From the NCBI GenBank assembly GCA_944377165.1, contig CALWEJ010000001.1, positions 107,490-171,489 of the forward strand: a DNA stretch of 64,000 nt, given 5' to 3'. How positions within the stretch are numbered: position 1 is the first letter of the stretch; every line of letters begins with the position of its first letter. Position numbers and translations under genes: made by a program. The notes under the pieces are model-generated. The model saw only the letters and a list, made by a program, of their open reading frames with translations, had not been told where the DNA came from and ran no database searches. The DNA comes from an uncultured Clostridia bacterium (GTDB lineage Bacteria; Bacillota; Clostridia; Christensenellales; UBA1242). Below, piece after piece: positions 45,232 through 54,593 of the stretch.

Positions 45232-45714
45232 TTATTTCTCTGCGATTGCTTTGAATGCACGAGCAAGACTTGCAACCGGTGCATTGAGGACATATAGTAA
45301 TTGAGCAACAAGTTGTTCCTTTCCTGGTATAGAAGCAAGCACGTTTACTTCGCTTTCGCTAAGTGCTTTACCGTTAGACAATCCAGCTTTGATTGTTAAA
45401 GTTGAATAATCTTTAGTAGCTTTCTTAACCATACGTGGAGCAGTTGTCTCATCTTCTAGACCGAAAGCAAATGCTGTCGTACCATTCAATGATTCGTCTA
45501 AACCTGTAATTCCAAGTTGTTCACAAGCTTTCTTGAATATAGTGTTCTTAATAACTTTATAAACAACATTGTTTTCTCTTAAAGTCTTACGAAAAGCAGT
45601 ATCTTGACTAACAGTGATTCCACGATAATCAACTAGAACAACAGATTTTGAATTATTGATTAAGTTCTTAATTTCCTCTACCGCATTTTTCTTAGCTTCT
45701 AGATTTGCTGACAC
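45232..45714 (-). CDS. rplJ: 50S ribosomal protein L10
   Basis: The stalk base protein, about 160 residues. SANLEAKKNAVEEIKNLI and VVLVDYRGITVSQ are typical. The start is GTG at 45714, five bases after AAGGAGG; the frame is open 31 codons further, but that part is mRNA leader, not protein. L10 with L12 is thought to bind its own leader to limit expression. rplK and rplA are not next to it here. Confidence 0.94.
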   Translation of the reverse strand: MSANLEAKKNAVEEIKNLINNSKSVVLVDYRGITVSQDTAFRKTLRENNVVYKVIKNTIFKKACEQLGITGLDESLNGTTAFAFGLEDETTAPRMVKKATKDYSTLTIKAGLSNGKALSESEVNVLASIPGKEQLVAQLLYVLNAPVASLARAFKAIAEK

Positions 45715-45719
45715 TTTAT

Positions 45720-45845
45720 CCTCCTTTATGCTTTTTAAATAAAAATTCCTCTTGCGATAGACAAAAGGAATATAATCGACATAATTTCTTCTATCCTGCA
45801 TAGGCAAATGTTAGGCTAAAAGCACCTATGGTCTAAGGCACGAAT
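45720..45845 (-). promoter_or_regulatory. L10 leader of rplJ-rplL
   Basis: On the minus strand the leader contains CCTTAGACCATAGGTG, then GCCTAACATTTGCCTATGCAGG, whose outer parts can pair (CCTTAG-type with CTAAC-type, ATAGG with CCTAT), as in the Firmicute L10 leader, which includes a kink-turn region. A short ATTCC/GGAAT hairpin with T-rich end just before the ribosome binding site may attenuate. Family call rests on position and these motifs, without a covariance search. Confidence 0.75.
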
Positions 45846-45976
45846 TCTTATTTAACTTTTGCTATTTTACTCTATTACAATAATTTTGTCAAGAGATTTT
45901 TAATTTTTTTTCGCTTTTTATTAAAATTATAATATGTTGTTGCTATTTATACCAAGATTCATTTTTAGTTATTAAA

Positions 45977-46004
45977 AAACGAAGCTCTAAATTGAGTTTC
46001 GTTT
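45977..46004 (-). terminator. terminator of ppdK
   Basis: An eleven-base stem, AAACGAAGCTC with GAGTTTCGTTT (one wobble), and six T residues following on the minus strand. It lies about 240 bases after the ppdK stop codon, so the transcript should have a long 3' untranslated part. Confidence 0.85.
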
Positions 46005-46104
46005 CATATTTATCAAAATAATAAATTTTCGTAATAAAATTACTACCATATGATTTATTATCAATAATAATATAATTAACATATAACAGCAAATATACGC
46101 TTAG

Positions 46105-46240
46105 TCTAAAGTTGTAGCGCGTCACAACTCGCGCTTTTGTTAGATTGCTTTCGCAATCATTGACCTTCTCTGCGGTTGTTCCTTTTCCCCTTTCACAACT
46201 CTAACGTTGTGCCGAGGTCCCCTTTACGTTTAGCCTTGCT
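46105..46240. other. GC-rich, hairpin-rich element downstream of ppdK
   Basis: A stretch with clearly higher GC than the region. It has AGTTGT (46110-46115) with ACAACT (46124-46129), interleaved with AGCGCG (46116-46121) and CGCGCT (46130-46135). Further hairpins are GATTGC with GCAATC (46143-46158, loop TTTC) and CACAAC with GTTGTG (46194-46211). It would lie in the 3' untranslated part of the ppdK transcript. It could be a dispersed intergenic repeat or an RNA element; no protein-like frame. Confidence 0.5.
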
Positions 46241-46244
46241 CTAT

Positions 46245-48887
46245 TTACTTACGTGGAAATTTAATATTAGCTTGAGCGGCGGCTAAACGGGCGATAGGCA
46301 CGCGATATGGTGAGCAAGACACATAATCAAGTCCAATCTTATGACAGAATTCGATTGATGATGGGTCTCCACCGTGTTCGCCACATATTCCGGCGTGAAG
46401 ATTTGGTCTAGTAGATTTACCAAGCTTTATAGCCATTTCCATAAGTTTGCCAACACCTACTGTGTCAAGGCGCGCAAATGGGTCACTCTCATAAATCTTA
46501 TTAGTATAGTATGAAGGTAAGAATTTACCTGCGTCATCACGGCTAAATCCAAATGTCATTTGTGTTAAGTCATTAGTACCAAAGCAGAAGAATTCAGCTT
46601 GTTTAGCAATCTCGTCAGCAGTTAATGCTGCACGTGGAATTTCTATCATAGTACCAACTTCGTATTTAACTTTTGATTTTGCTTCTTTGATTAACTTATC
46701 AGCAGTTTCTACGACGATTTTCTTAACGAATTCTAATTCCTTAACTTCGCCAACAAGCGGAATCATAATTTCAGGTTGAACATTCCAGTCAGGGTGTCTA
46801 TTTTGTACGTCGATAGCTGCTTTAATTATTGCTTTAGTTTGCATTACAGCGATTTCAGGGTAAGTGACTGTTAATCTACATCCACGGTGTCCCATCATAG
46901 GGTTAAACTCGTGCAAATCTGCAATTATTTGCTTAATTTGAGCAACTGTTTTACCTTGAACTTTTGCAAGAACTGCAATATCTTCTTCAGTAGTAGGAAC
47001 AAATTCGTGTAAAGGTGGGTCTAGGAAACGAATAGTGACAGGCATTCCTTTCATAGCTTCCATTAATCCTTCGAAATCTTTTTGTTGCATTGGTTCGATT
47101 TTATTTAATGCTACTTCTCTTTCTTCAAGAGTATCAGCGCATATCATTTCGCGGAATGCACCGATTCTATCTGGGTCAAAGAACATATGCTCTGTACGGC
47201 ATAATCCTATACCTTGTGCACCTAACTCTATAGCACGTTTTGCATCAGTAGGAGTATCTGAATTTGTCCTTACGTCTAATGCTTTATATTTATCTGCAAG
47301 GCGCATAATTCTACCGAAATATCCGCTATTAGGGTCAGCAGGAACAGTCTTAATCTCGCAATTATAGATTTTACCTGTTGAACCATCAAGCGAAATTGCG
47401 TCGCCTTCGTGATATGTCTTACCTGCTAAAGTAAAGCACTTATTTTCTTCGTCCATTTTAATGTCGCCACAACCAGATACACAGCAAGTACCCATACCAC
47501 GCGCAACAACGGCTGCGTGTGATGTTTGACCGCCACGAACAGTCAAAATACCTTGTGCGTATTTCATACCCTCAATATCTTCAGGGCTAGTTTCAAGACG
47601 AACTAGAACGACTTTCTTACCTTTCTTACCTTCAACAACTGAGTCTTCAGCTGTGAAAACAATGCTACCAGTTGCAGCACCAGGGCTTGCTGGAATACCT
47701 TTACCTACCACATTGTTTTTATCTGCATTTTTCAATGATTCAACGTCGAATGTTGGATGAAGTAGCATATCCAAAGATTTAGCATCAATTTGCATTAATG
47801 CTTCTTGTTCGCTAATCATTCCTTCATCTATAAGGTCGCAAGCAATTTTAATAGCAGCGGCTGCTGTACGTTTACCATTACGTGTTTGAAGCATATAAAG
47901 TTTCTTATTCTCTATAGTGAACTCCATATCTTGCATATCACGATAATGTTTTTCTAGAATATTACAAATTTTATTAAATTGTTCATAAACTTCTGGCATA
48001 ACTTCTGCCATTTTAGAAATAGGCATTGGAGTACGAACACCAGCAACAACGTCTTCACCTTGCGCGTTTAATAGGAATTCTCCCATTAAGCCCTTTTCTC
48101 CAGTTGCTGGATTACGAGTAAATGCAACACCTGTACCGCTCGTTTCGCCCATATTACCGAATACCATCATTTGAACATTAACTGCTGTACCCCAAGAATA
48201 AGGAATATCGTGGTCCATACGATAGATATTAGCACGTGGGTTATCCCAAGAACGGAACACTGCCTTAATTGCTTCAAATAATTGTTCTTTAGGGTCAGAT
48301 GGGAAATCTTTACCTAATTGTTTTTTATACTCTGCTTTAAATTGATTAGCAAGCTCTTTTAAATCTTCTGCTGTCAATTCTACGTCGTATGTGACGCCTT
48401 TTTTCTCTTTCATTTGGTCAATAAGCTTTTCAAAGTACTTTTTGCCCACTTCCATTACGACGTCAGAGAACATTTGAATAAAACGGCGATAGCAGTCCCA
48501 AGCCCAACGTGGATTACCGCTCTTTTTTGCTAATGTTTCAACTACAGATTCATTTAGACCTAAGTTCAAAATTGTATCCATCATACCAGGCATACTAGCT
48601 CTAGCACCTGAACGAACAGACACTAAAAGTGGATTTTCTTTATCTCCAAATTTCTTACCAGTAATTTTTTCCATTTTAGCAATATTTTCAATAATTTCTG
48701 CCTTAATAGAATCGTTGATTTGACGGCCATCTTCGTAGTATTGAGTACAAGCCTCAGTACTGATTGTAAAGCCTTGTGGTACAGGCAAACCAATCTTAGT
48801 CATTTCCGCTAAGTTAGCACCTTTACCGCCGAGAAGTTCACGCATATTTGCACTACCTTCACTAAATTGATAAACATATTTTTTCAT
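46245..48887 (-). CDS. ppdK: pyruvate, phosphate dikinase
   Basis: An 880-residue enzyme converting pyruvate, ATP and phosphate to phosphoenolpyruvate, AMP and pyrophosphate, reversibly. ATP-grasp N-terminus (GGKGANLAEMTKIGLPVPQGF), the phosphohistidine motif GGQTSHAAVVARGMG, and the C-terminal PEP/pyruvate barrel (GTNDLTQMTFGFSRDD, ICGEHGG). In anaerobes it often replaces pyruvate kinase in glycolysis to gain energy from pyrophosphate. AAAGGGGAG site before ATG. Its own terminator is at 45977-46004. Confidence 0.98.
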   Translation of the reverse strand: MKKYVYQFSEGSANMRELLGGKGANLAEMTKIGLPVPQGFTISTEACTQYYEDGRQINDSIKAEIIENIAKMEKITGKKFGDKENPLLVSVRSGARASMPGMMDTILNLGLNESVVETLAKKSGNPRWAWDCYRRFIQMFSDVVMEVGKKYFEKLIDQMKEKKGVTYDVELTAEDLKELANQFKAEYKKQLGKDFPSDPKEQLFEAIKAVFRSWDNPRANIYRMDHDIPYSWGTAVNVQMMVFGNMGETSGTGVAFTRNPATGEKGLMGEFLLNAQGEDVVAGVRTPMPISKMAEVMPEVYEQFNKICNILEKHYRDMQDMEFTIENKKLYMLQTRNGKRTAAAAIKIACDLIDEGMISEQEALMQIDAKSLDMLLHPTFDVESLKNADKNNVVGKGIPASPGAATGSIVFTAEDSVVEGKKGKKVVLVRLETSPEDIEGMKYAQGILTVRGGQTSHAAVVARGMGTCCVSGCGDIKMDEENKCFTLAGKTYHEGDAISLDGSTGKIYNCEIKTVPADPNSGYFGRIMRLADKYKALDVRTNSDTPTDAKRAIELGAQGIGLCRTEHMFFDPDRIGAFREMICADTLEEREVALNKIEPMQQKDFEGLMEAMKGMPVTIRFLDPPLHEFVPTTEEDIAVLAKVQGKTVAQIKQIIADLHEFNPMMGHRGCRLTVTYPEIAVMQTKAIIKAAIDVQNRHPDWNVQPEIMIPLVGEVKELEFVKKIVVETADKLIKEAKSKVKYEVGTMIEIPRAALTADEIAKQAEFFCFGTNDLTQMTFGFSRDDAGKFLPSYYTNKIYESDPFARLDTVGVGKLMEMAIKLGKSTRPNLHAGICGEHGGDPSSIEFCHKIGLDYVSCSPYRVPIARLAAAQANIKFPRK

Positions 48888-48934
48888 AACTTCTCCCCTT
48901 TAAAAGAAATACATATAGAGTTTACAAAATGACA

Positions 48935-48962
48935 AGAAAAAAAGCAACTAATTAATTGCTCT
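48935..48962 (-). terminator. terminator of the recO operon
   Basis: GAGCAA and TTGCT-type arms around an AT-rich loop (48943-48962), followed by T residues on the minus strand. It lies between the recO stop codon and the ppdK start. Confidence 0.65.
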
Positions 48963-49131
48963 TTCTATAAAATAGACTATAATTTACATTCTTAACCATT
49001 ACGTGTTATCTATTACTTATCTATTTAATATGTTTCTAAAATTTATATTTTGGTTTTTCGCTTGCATTGATGATTTATCATATTCAAACGATTAAATTTT
49101 TCACACTCAAAAAAATGATTATATTAACTGA

Positions 49132-49812
49132 TTAAATATATTGAAAAGACTTAATATCTTCCCCCATTTTTATAAAAATTACGTTGTGCAATAACCTTAA
49201 AGCTTGTTTTAATACTCGCTCATCGATATCTATATTAGATTGACCAAATTTCGCGATATTATATAGGCACGAATAGACTTTCATATCTAGCGGTTGAGAA
49301 AATGTATCCTTTTTGTCAGTAAATTCTCCATTCATTTTATCAAAATAAACTTGCTTTGAATTTAGAAAAGAAATCTCTACCCCATTAAATGATAAAAAAT
49401 TTATTATAAAATCTATAGTTGCGACATAAGGATTTTTCGTTTCAATATTTTTAAGGGCATTGACTGTTAAAACAAACAACTCTTTTTCTACTTTAGACTC
49501 GGGCAAAATACTGTTTATTATATCTAGAACAATAAAGGCATTCATAGTACGCGCGTAATCGCTCGTAATCTGAGGAAAAGCGTCAAGCATATATGCGGAC
49601 GTAATTGTCCTTTTATTTGCTTTTATATTAATGTTAAATTCTGCTAAAACAAACGGTTGTGCAACCGATTTTAATTTTGCTTTTTCGCGTTTTACTCCTA
49701 CGAATTTCGCTAAAATTTTACCCTCTTCTAATGTAAAAATTGACGCGAGTTTATCCGCGTCTTTATAGTCAGTTAATTTTAGTACTATACCTTTAACTTT
49801 GATTTCATTCAT
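49132..49812 (-). CDS. recO: DNA repair protein RecO
   Basis: A 226-residue RecO with the OB-fold N-terminus (KGIVLKLTDYKDADKLASIFTLEEGKI) and the helical C-terminal half. It helps RecF and RecR load RecA at gaps. The family's usual zinc cysteines are not seen in the C-terminal part. Located as in many Firmicutes downstream of era. Confidence 0.88.
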   Translation of the reverse strand: MNEIKVKGIVLKLTDYKDADKLASIFTLEEGKILAKFVGVKREKAKLKSVAQPFVLAEFNINIKANKRTITSAYMLDAFPQITSDYARTMNAFIVLDIINSILPESKVEKELFVLTVNALKNIETKNPYVATIDFIINFLSFNGVEISFLNSKQVYFDKMNGEFTDKKDTFSQPLDMKVYSCLYNIAKFGQSNIDIDERVLKQALRLLHNVIFIKMGEDIKSFQYI

Positions 49813-49830
49813 ATCTTTTGTTTTAGTATA

Positions 49831-49998
49831 TTAAAGCGATAATTCGTCCGTTTTCTCGTTGGCTAATAAAAGGAGCGGTTCATTTGTGCGTTCAATATGT
49901 TTCGATATGACATAAAAGATAGGATTACCAGTTTCGTATGCTAGCGCAAAATAACTATTAATTAATGGTTTTAATTCGTCAACATTTTTCTTTTTCAT
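49831..49998 (-). CDS. 55-residue small protein between era and recO
   Basis: A short frame reading MKKKNVDELKPLINSYFALA and containing AYETGNPIFYVISK. An AAGGAGT site eight bases before ATG at 49998 and tight packing between recO and era support it. In many Bacilli the small YqzL protein occupies exactly this position, and the FxxTGxxxxY-like pattern (YETGNPIFY) is reminiscent, but the similarity is too short to be sure. Function unknown. Confidence 0.7.
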   Translation of the reverse strand: MKKKNVDELKPLINSYFALAYETGNPIFYVISKHIERTNEPLLLLANEKTDELSL

Positions 49999-50038
49999 AT
50001 TTCACTCCTTTTATTTATTCTATGTTTAGCATTTTAAA

Positions 50039-51403
50039 TTATTCATCAATGGAAAATCCAAAATCTGAAATAGCCTTATCGTCATCTCTCCAATTTGGTT
50101 TTACTTTTACGAAAATTTGTAAATTAACTTTATTCTCTATTAATTTTTCTATTGCTAATCGCGATTTTGTGGAAATTTCTTTAATTTTGCTACCGTTTTT
50201 ACCTAAAATAATTGATTTATGATTTTCCCTTTCGCAATATAGTTCAGCATAAATTTCAACCGGATTGGTACTTTCTTTATAATCGGTCACAACTACGTGA
50301 ATTCCGTGCGGTATTTCGTCATCTAGAGCCATAAGAGCCTTTTCTCTAATAATCTCGGCGCATATATGGCGCAAATCTTTATCTGTGTATTCATCAATAG
50401 GATAATATCGCATTTCGTGGTCATATTCTGGAAGATATTTCTTTATCATATCCATAAGTACGTCACAATTCTTTCCTTTAAGCGCTGATATAGGCAAGAT
50501 TTCATCTACTTTTGCTACTTCACTCAAATCCTTTAACTCTGGGTATAACTTTTCGTAGCTGACTTCGTCAATTTTATTAATTAGTAAAATCTTCTTTGCG
50601 CTCGAATTAATCTTTTTAATTAACTCATTATATTGTTTAACAAGCGGACGTTTAGCGCTAATCAACATTAAGATAATTTCTGTATCTAATGTCGCATTTT
50701 CTATCTGCTTATCCATTGCGTCATCAATTTTGTATTCGCGCTTATGATAGCCCGGAGTGTCTAAGAAAACAATTTGAGTATTCTCGTCATTATAAATTCC
50801 TACTATGTTTTCGCGCGTAGTTTGTGATTTTGGACTCACTATCGCAACTTTTTCTCCGACTAACTGATTGATAAGGGTACTCTTACCGACATTTGTGTCA
50901 CCTATAATTGTCACAAAGCCAGACTTAAATAAAACTCTATCTATTTTAAGGTCGCGCATAATATTGTTTTGCATTTCTATCATTTGCTGTTCGTCTGCTT
51001 TTTCAATATGGTCATAACCTAATATGTGCAACATTCCGTGGCAAAATAGGAAACAAATTTCGCGTTTTAGGCTATGCCCGTACTCTTGTGCTTGCTCCTT
51101 TGCGCGCTCTAGGCATATATAAATATCACCGATAGTAAGTGTTTTTTCTTCTGGGTCGATATCTAATAAATAGTCGTTTAAATTAAGTTTTTCGCCCACT
51201 TTAATATTAATATATGGATAAGTTAAAACATCTGTCACTTTATCAATATTGCGTGTAGATTTATTTAGCGAACGAATTTCTTCTGCGCTTATGAAATTAA
51301 GATTTACGCATATTTCTTTAGGCAAAGAAAAACGTTTTACGATATAGTCATAAACCGCATTTAATTCACTATTAAATAAGTTAGAATTATAAATTTTAAG
51401 CAT
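50039..51403 (-). CDS. fused YbeY endoribonuclease-Era GTPase
   Basis: One uninterrupted 454-residue frame. Residues 1-155 are YbeY, with the zinc histidines in HGMLHILGYDH (122, 126, 132). From about 160 it is Era: KSGFVTIIGDTNVGKST (G1, 168-176), LDTPGYH (G3, 215-220), NKID (G4, 276-279), then the KH domain to the end. The usual Era start codon is replaced by Leu in VLFKSGFV. Both proteins process and assemble 16S rRNA in the 30S subunit, so fusion is functionally sensible. An internal ATG at residue 149 could also start a separate Era. Overlaps yqfD by 8 bases. Confidence 0.92.
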   Translation of the reverse strand: MLKIYNSNLFNSELNAVYDYIVKRFSLPKEICVNLNFISAEEIRSLNKSTRNIDKVTDVLTYPYINIKVGEKLNLNDYLLDIDPEEKTLTIGDIYICLERAKEQAQEYGHSLKREICFLFCHGMLHILGYDHIEKADEQQMIEMQNNIMRDLKIDRVLFKSGFVTIIGDTNVGKSTLINQLVGEKVAIVSPKSQTTRENIVGIYNDENTQIVFLDTPGYHKREYKIDDAMDKQIENATLDTEIILMLISAKRPLVKQYNELIKKINSSAKKILLINKIDEVSYEKLYPELKDLSEVAKVDEILPISALKGKNCDVLMDMIKKYLPEYDHEMRYYPIDEYTDKDLRHICAEIIREKALMALDDEIPHGIHVVVTDYKESTNPVEIYAELYCERENHKSIILGKNGSKIKEISTKSRLAIEKLIENKVNLQIFVKVKPNWRDDDKAISDFGFSIDE

Positions 51404-52487
51404 TAATTACACCATGCACTTTGATAGTTGTCGTCGCATACATTGTATCTTCTATTATGGTTGTTTCTGTCGTTTGTGACAAAATTTCAACATTTTTAGG
51501 TAAGTCAACATATGCTCGCGCTTCGCTAGCCTTAACAAGTTCATCACGTTCACTTTCGAAATTATGATTGACTATGGTATAGTCAAGTTCATAAAAACAA
51601 AGTACGTCTCGACTAAGGAGCAACAAATCGCTTATACTTTCATTATACACTTCAATCTCAAAAAGCGCAAACGAATTTTTGTTTTTGCCATAAAAAAGGT
51701 GATGATTAAAAATTTTATAATCATAGCATATTGTTTTTCTACCTGTACGCTTAAGTTTAGTCTCCTCTCTTTCTAGGCTTAAACTAGATATTACTAATAT
51801 ATCTGCATAAATTTCCGCCATAGGTTTTACAGGTATTTTAGTATTTGTATTATCTAAATTAAACGGTAGGACTAAAATTTCTCCAACATTAACATAGTCG
51901 CCTACTTTTACGTTTAAAGTCCCTGTCACTAAATTAATATCAGTTATAATTCCATTGTATTTTGCGACTATCGGTTCGTACTCCCCTGCGTTATAAACTA
52001 ACTTTTCGCTGATATTGATAATAATTGCAGTACCTTCTTTAATCACAGAAACTTGCGCTATTCTATCGTAATTTTTTAGTAAAATTTTTTCAATATCTTC
52101 GCTTGAACATAAATTAATTTTACCCACCTTTACGCCGTTATTATAAAGGACAGATAATACTTCGCCTTCGGACAATTCTTCAGTACCATAAACTCTAATT
52201 TGCCACGTGTATGCGCTAGCAAAAATGAAGAATATGCTTCCAAAAAATATAGCAATAATTAGCCCTAGATTCATAAGTAAAATTTTAGGGAACTTTCGTT
52301 TTAGCGATAATGTAGTAGTAGATTTATAATTATTAATATATTTCTTTACTTTCTTTTCGTCCGAATCCGCGACCTCAAAAATTATATGATTATGTTCTGG
52401 ACGACATAGATTGTACAAAGTCACTTTCTTTGAATATAGAGTTTTAAGTAGATTGTCAATATTGTAGCCTTTTAAATCAAATTTCAT
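51396..52487 (-). CDS. yqfD: sporulation protein YqfD
   Basis: A 363-residue protein: cytoplasmic N-terminus (about 85 residues), a transmembrane helix around 90-112, then an external part with POTRA-like features. The motifs AYTWQIRVYGTEELSE and ISEKLVYNAGEYEPIVAKYNGIITDINLVTGT are typical of YqfD. Expressed in the mother cell under SigE in relatives. Overlaps yqfC by four bases. Confidence 0.88.
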   Translation of the reverse strand: MKFDLKGYNIDNLLKTLYSKKVTLYNLCRPEHNHIIFEVADSDEKKVKKYINNYKSTTTLSLKRKFPKILLMNLGLIIAIFFGSIFFIFASAYTWQIRVYGTEELSEGEVLSVLYNNGVKVGKINLCSSEDIEKILLKNYDRIAQVSVIKEGTAIIINISEKLVYNAGEYEPIVAKYNGIITDINLVTGTLNVKVGDYVNVGEILVLPFNLDNTNTKIPVKPMAEIYADILVISSLSLEREETKLKRTGRKTICYDYKIFNHHLFYGKNKNSFALFEIEVYNESISDLLLLSRDVLCFYELDYTIVNHNFESERDELVKASEARAYVDLPKNVEILSQTTETTIIEDTMYATTTIKVHGVINA

Positions 52488-52738
52488 TTAACCCCTACCG
52501 TGATAATCCCGCCTGTAATTACTGCACTATTTTTATCTAGATATTTGATTGATAGTTGTTTACCTATTATACTTAACGAACTTTCTTTTAACTGAAACTG
52601 CATCTCATCTATACTTAAAAAAATGACCGATTTTATTCCTTCGATATAAACACTTTTACCGCCTAAATTAACTATGCGATAATTGTAAGACGTGCCTACG
52701 CTCTGCATTAACTTTTCAATTTCGTCCAACATACTCAT
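52484..52738 (-). CDS. yqfC: sporulation protein YqfC (YabP/YqfC family)
   Basis: An 84-residue YabP/YqfC-type protein with VNLGGKSVYIEGIKSVIFLSIDEMQFQLKE and the late LSIKYLDKNSAVITGGI. A second start at Met3 is possible. Head of yqfC-yqfD-(ybeY-era), the conserved clostridial order. Probably SigE-dependent like yqfD. Confidence 0.88.
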   Translation of the reverse strand: MSMLDEIEKLMQSVGTSYNYRIVNLGGKSVYIEGIKSVIFLSIDEMQFQLKESSLSIIGKQLSIKYLDKNSAVITGGIITVGVK

Positions 52739-53012
52739 ATTAAAATATATGATTAAAATTCAGATAATATGATGACGAAAGTTCTATTCGATTTATTAAT
52801 AAAAATACGTTTTTAATAACAAACTAAAAAATAATATAGAATTTTATATTCTAATAAAATTCATTTATAGATTATAAAAATTTATTAAGTTAAGAATTTA
52901 AAAATCATCGAATTGATGTTTAATTGTGCATAAGTAAAAAATAAAAAGCACACTAAGTCTCTTTAGATGTTAACAAATTAAAGCTATACTATTAAAGTGT
53001 TTTGTTATAACT

Positions 53013-54593
53013 TTATTTTTTCATTTGGGTTTCTACGTAAGTGTCGTAGTCAATTTCTTTATCATATTCAAGGGTTGAATTTATGCGGATAATTCTATTT
53101 GCAACTGTCGAGATTATTTCTTCGTCGTGTGTCGCAAATATCATACAACCCTCAAACCTTTCCATTCCTTTATTTAATGCAGTTATTGATTCAAGGTCTA
53201 AGTGGTTAGTAGGTTCATCGAGAAGTAAGAAATTCCCTGACTGCAACATCATACGCGCTAACATACAGCGAACTTTCTCTCCACCTGAAATGACTTTTGC
53301 CTTTTTGTCCGCTTCTTCCCCACTGAATAGCATACGACCTAACCAACTACGAAGGAATGTTTCGTCATTTTCTTTCGTGAACTGACCTATCCATTGAACG
53401 AGCGACAAATCACAATTTTCGAAATATTCGTTATTGTTCTGTGGCAAGTAAGTCGCGGTTATAGTTTTACCCCATTTAACTTCGCCTTTATAATCTGTGT
53501 CTTTGCCCGCTAGGATTTCGAATAGTGCCGTGACGACATTACTATTATCGGACATAATCGCAATTTTATTATCTGGGCGAACTGTAAATGAAACGTTTTC
53601 GAAAAGTCCTTTCTTAGTTAAATTCTTAACGAACAAGATATCATTACCTATACGTTGTTCAAATTTAAAATCAATATAAGGATATTTCCTACTAGACGGT
53701 TTAATGTCTTCGATTGTTAGGCGCTCAAGTTCTTTCTTTCTACTTGTCGCTTGCTTTGATTTAGAAGCATTAGCTGAGAATCGCGCAATAAATTCTTGCA
53801 ATTCCTTTGCTCTTTGTTCTGCCTTTTTATTTTGGTCTTTTTGCTGTTTAAGTGCTAACTGACTTGTTTCGTACCAAAAATCGTAATTACCTAAATACAA
53901 ATTGATTTTATTATAGTCAATATCGCAAATATGTGTACATATCTTATTTAGGAAATGTCTATTATGGCTGACAACGATTATTGTATTTTCGAAATTTAAA
54001 ATAAAATCTTCCAACCAACGAATTGTCTTAACGTCAAGGTTGTTAGTAGGTTCGTCTAGTATTAAGTTGTCTGGGTTAGAGAAAAGTGCTTGTGCAAGCA
54101 ATACTTTAACTTTAATTTTACTATCCACGTTCGCCATTAACTCATTATGGAGTTCTTTAGGAATATCGAGTGAGTTCAAAAGATTTTCTGCTTCGCTCTC
54201 TGCGTCCCAACCGTTTAATTCCATAAATTCGGACTCGAGTTCGCCTAATTTTATGCCATCTTCTTCGGTGAAATCTGCCTTTTGATAGTACATTTCTTTT
54301 TCGTCCATAATCTCGACTAAACGTTTATGCCCCATAAGGACAGTACGAAGCACTGTATATTCGTTATATTTCTCTTGGTTTTGCTCTAAAACGGACAATC
54401 GCTCTTTAGGTGGTATTATCACTTCACCCTTATTGGGTTCTAGTTCGCCTGAAAGTACTTTCATAAAAGTTGATTTCCCTGCACCATTAGCACCAATTAC
54501 ACCGTAGCAATTACCTTTTGTAAACTTTAAATTTACATCTTCAAATAATTTTCTGCTACCGAATTGTACCGCTACATTACTGACTGTTATCAT
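53013..54593 (-). CDS. ABC-F family ATPase
   Basis: A 526-residue protein with two ABC cassettes and no membrane domain. First Walker A GANGAGKST near 36-44 and Walker B ILDEPTNNLD, the interdomain linker with many Lys/Arg, the second signature SGGEK and Walker B LLDEPTNHLD. In the second cassette the Walker A position reads IMSDNSN, so that site is degenerate and may not hydrolyse ATP. ABC-F proteins act on ribosomes; this one resembles the YkpA/YbiT subgroup. Antibiotic resistance is not implied. Overlaps the PAP2 gene by four bases. Confidence 0.9.
   Translation of the reverse strand: MITVSNVAVQFGSRKLFEDVNLKFTKGNCYGVIGANGAGKSTFMKVLSGELEPNKGEVIIPPKERLSVLEQNQEKYNEYTVLRTVLMGHKRLVEIMDEKEMYYQKADFTEEDGIKLGELESEFMELNGWDAESEAENLLNSLDIPKELHNELMANVDSKIKVKVLLAQALFSNPDNLILDEPTNNLDVKTIRWLEDFILNFENTIIVVSHNRHFLNKICTHICDIDYNKINLYLGNYDFWYETSQLALKQQKDQNKKAEQRAKELQEFIARFSANASKSKQATSRKKELERLTIEDIKPSSRKYPYIDFKFEQRIGNDILFVKNLTKKGLFENVSFTVRPDNKIAIMSDNSNVVTALFEILAGKDTDYKGEVKWGKTITATYLPQNNNEYFENCDLSLVQWIGQFTKENDETFLRSWLGRMLFSGEEADKKAKVISGGEKVRCMLARMMLQSGNFLLLDEPTNHLDLESITALNKGMERFEGCMIFATHDEEIISTVANRIIRINSTLEYDKEIDYDTYVETQMKK

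Noticed and set aside
45715-45807. 31-codon N-terminal extension of L10
   Set aside because: AAGGAGG in front of GTG at 45714 gives the normal L10 start; the upstream codons belong to the L10 leader RNA.
45943-46125. 60-residue minus-strand frame downstream of ppdK
   Set aside because: It crosses the ppdK terminator hairpin and has no ribosome binding site or recognisable pattern.
53013-54593. ABC-F gene as an antibiotic resistance determinant
   Set aside because: The sequence pattern fits the general YkpA/YbiT group, and nothing in the context (no attenuator leader, no other resistance genes) supports resistance.
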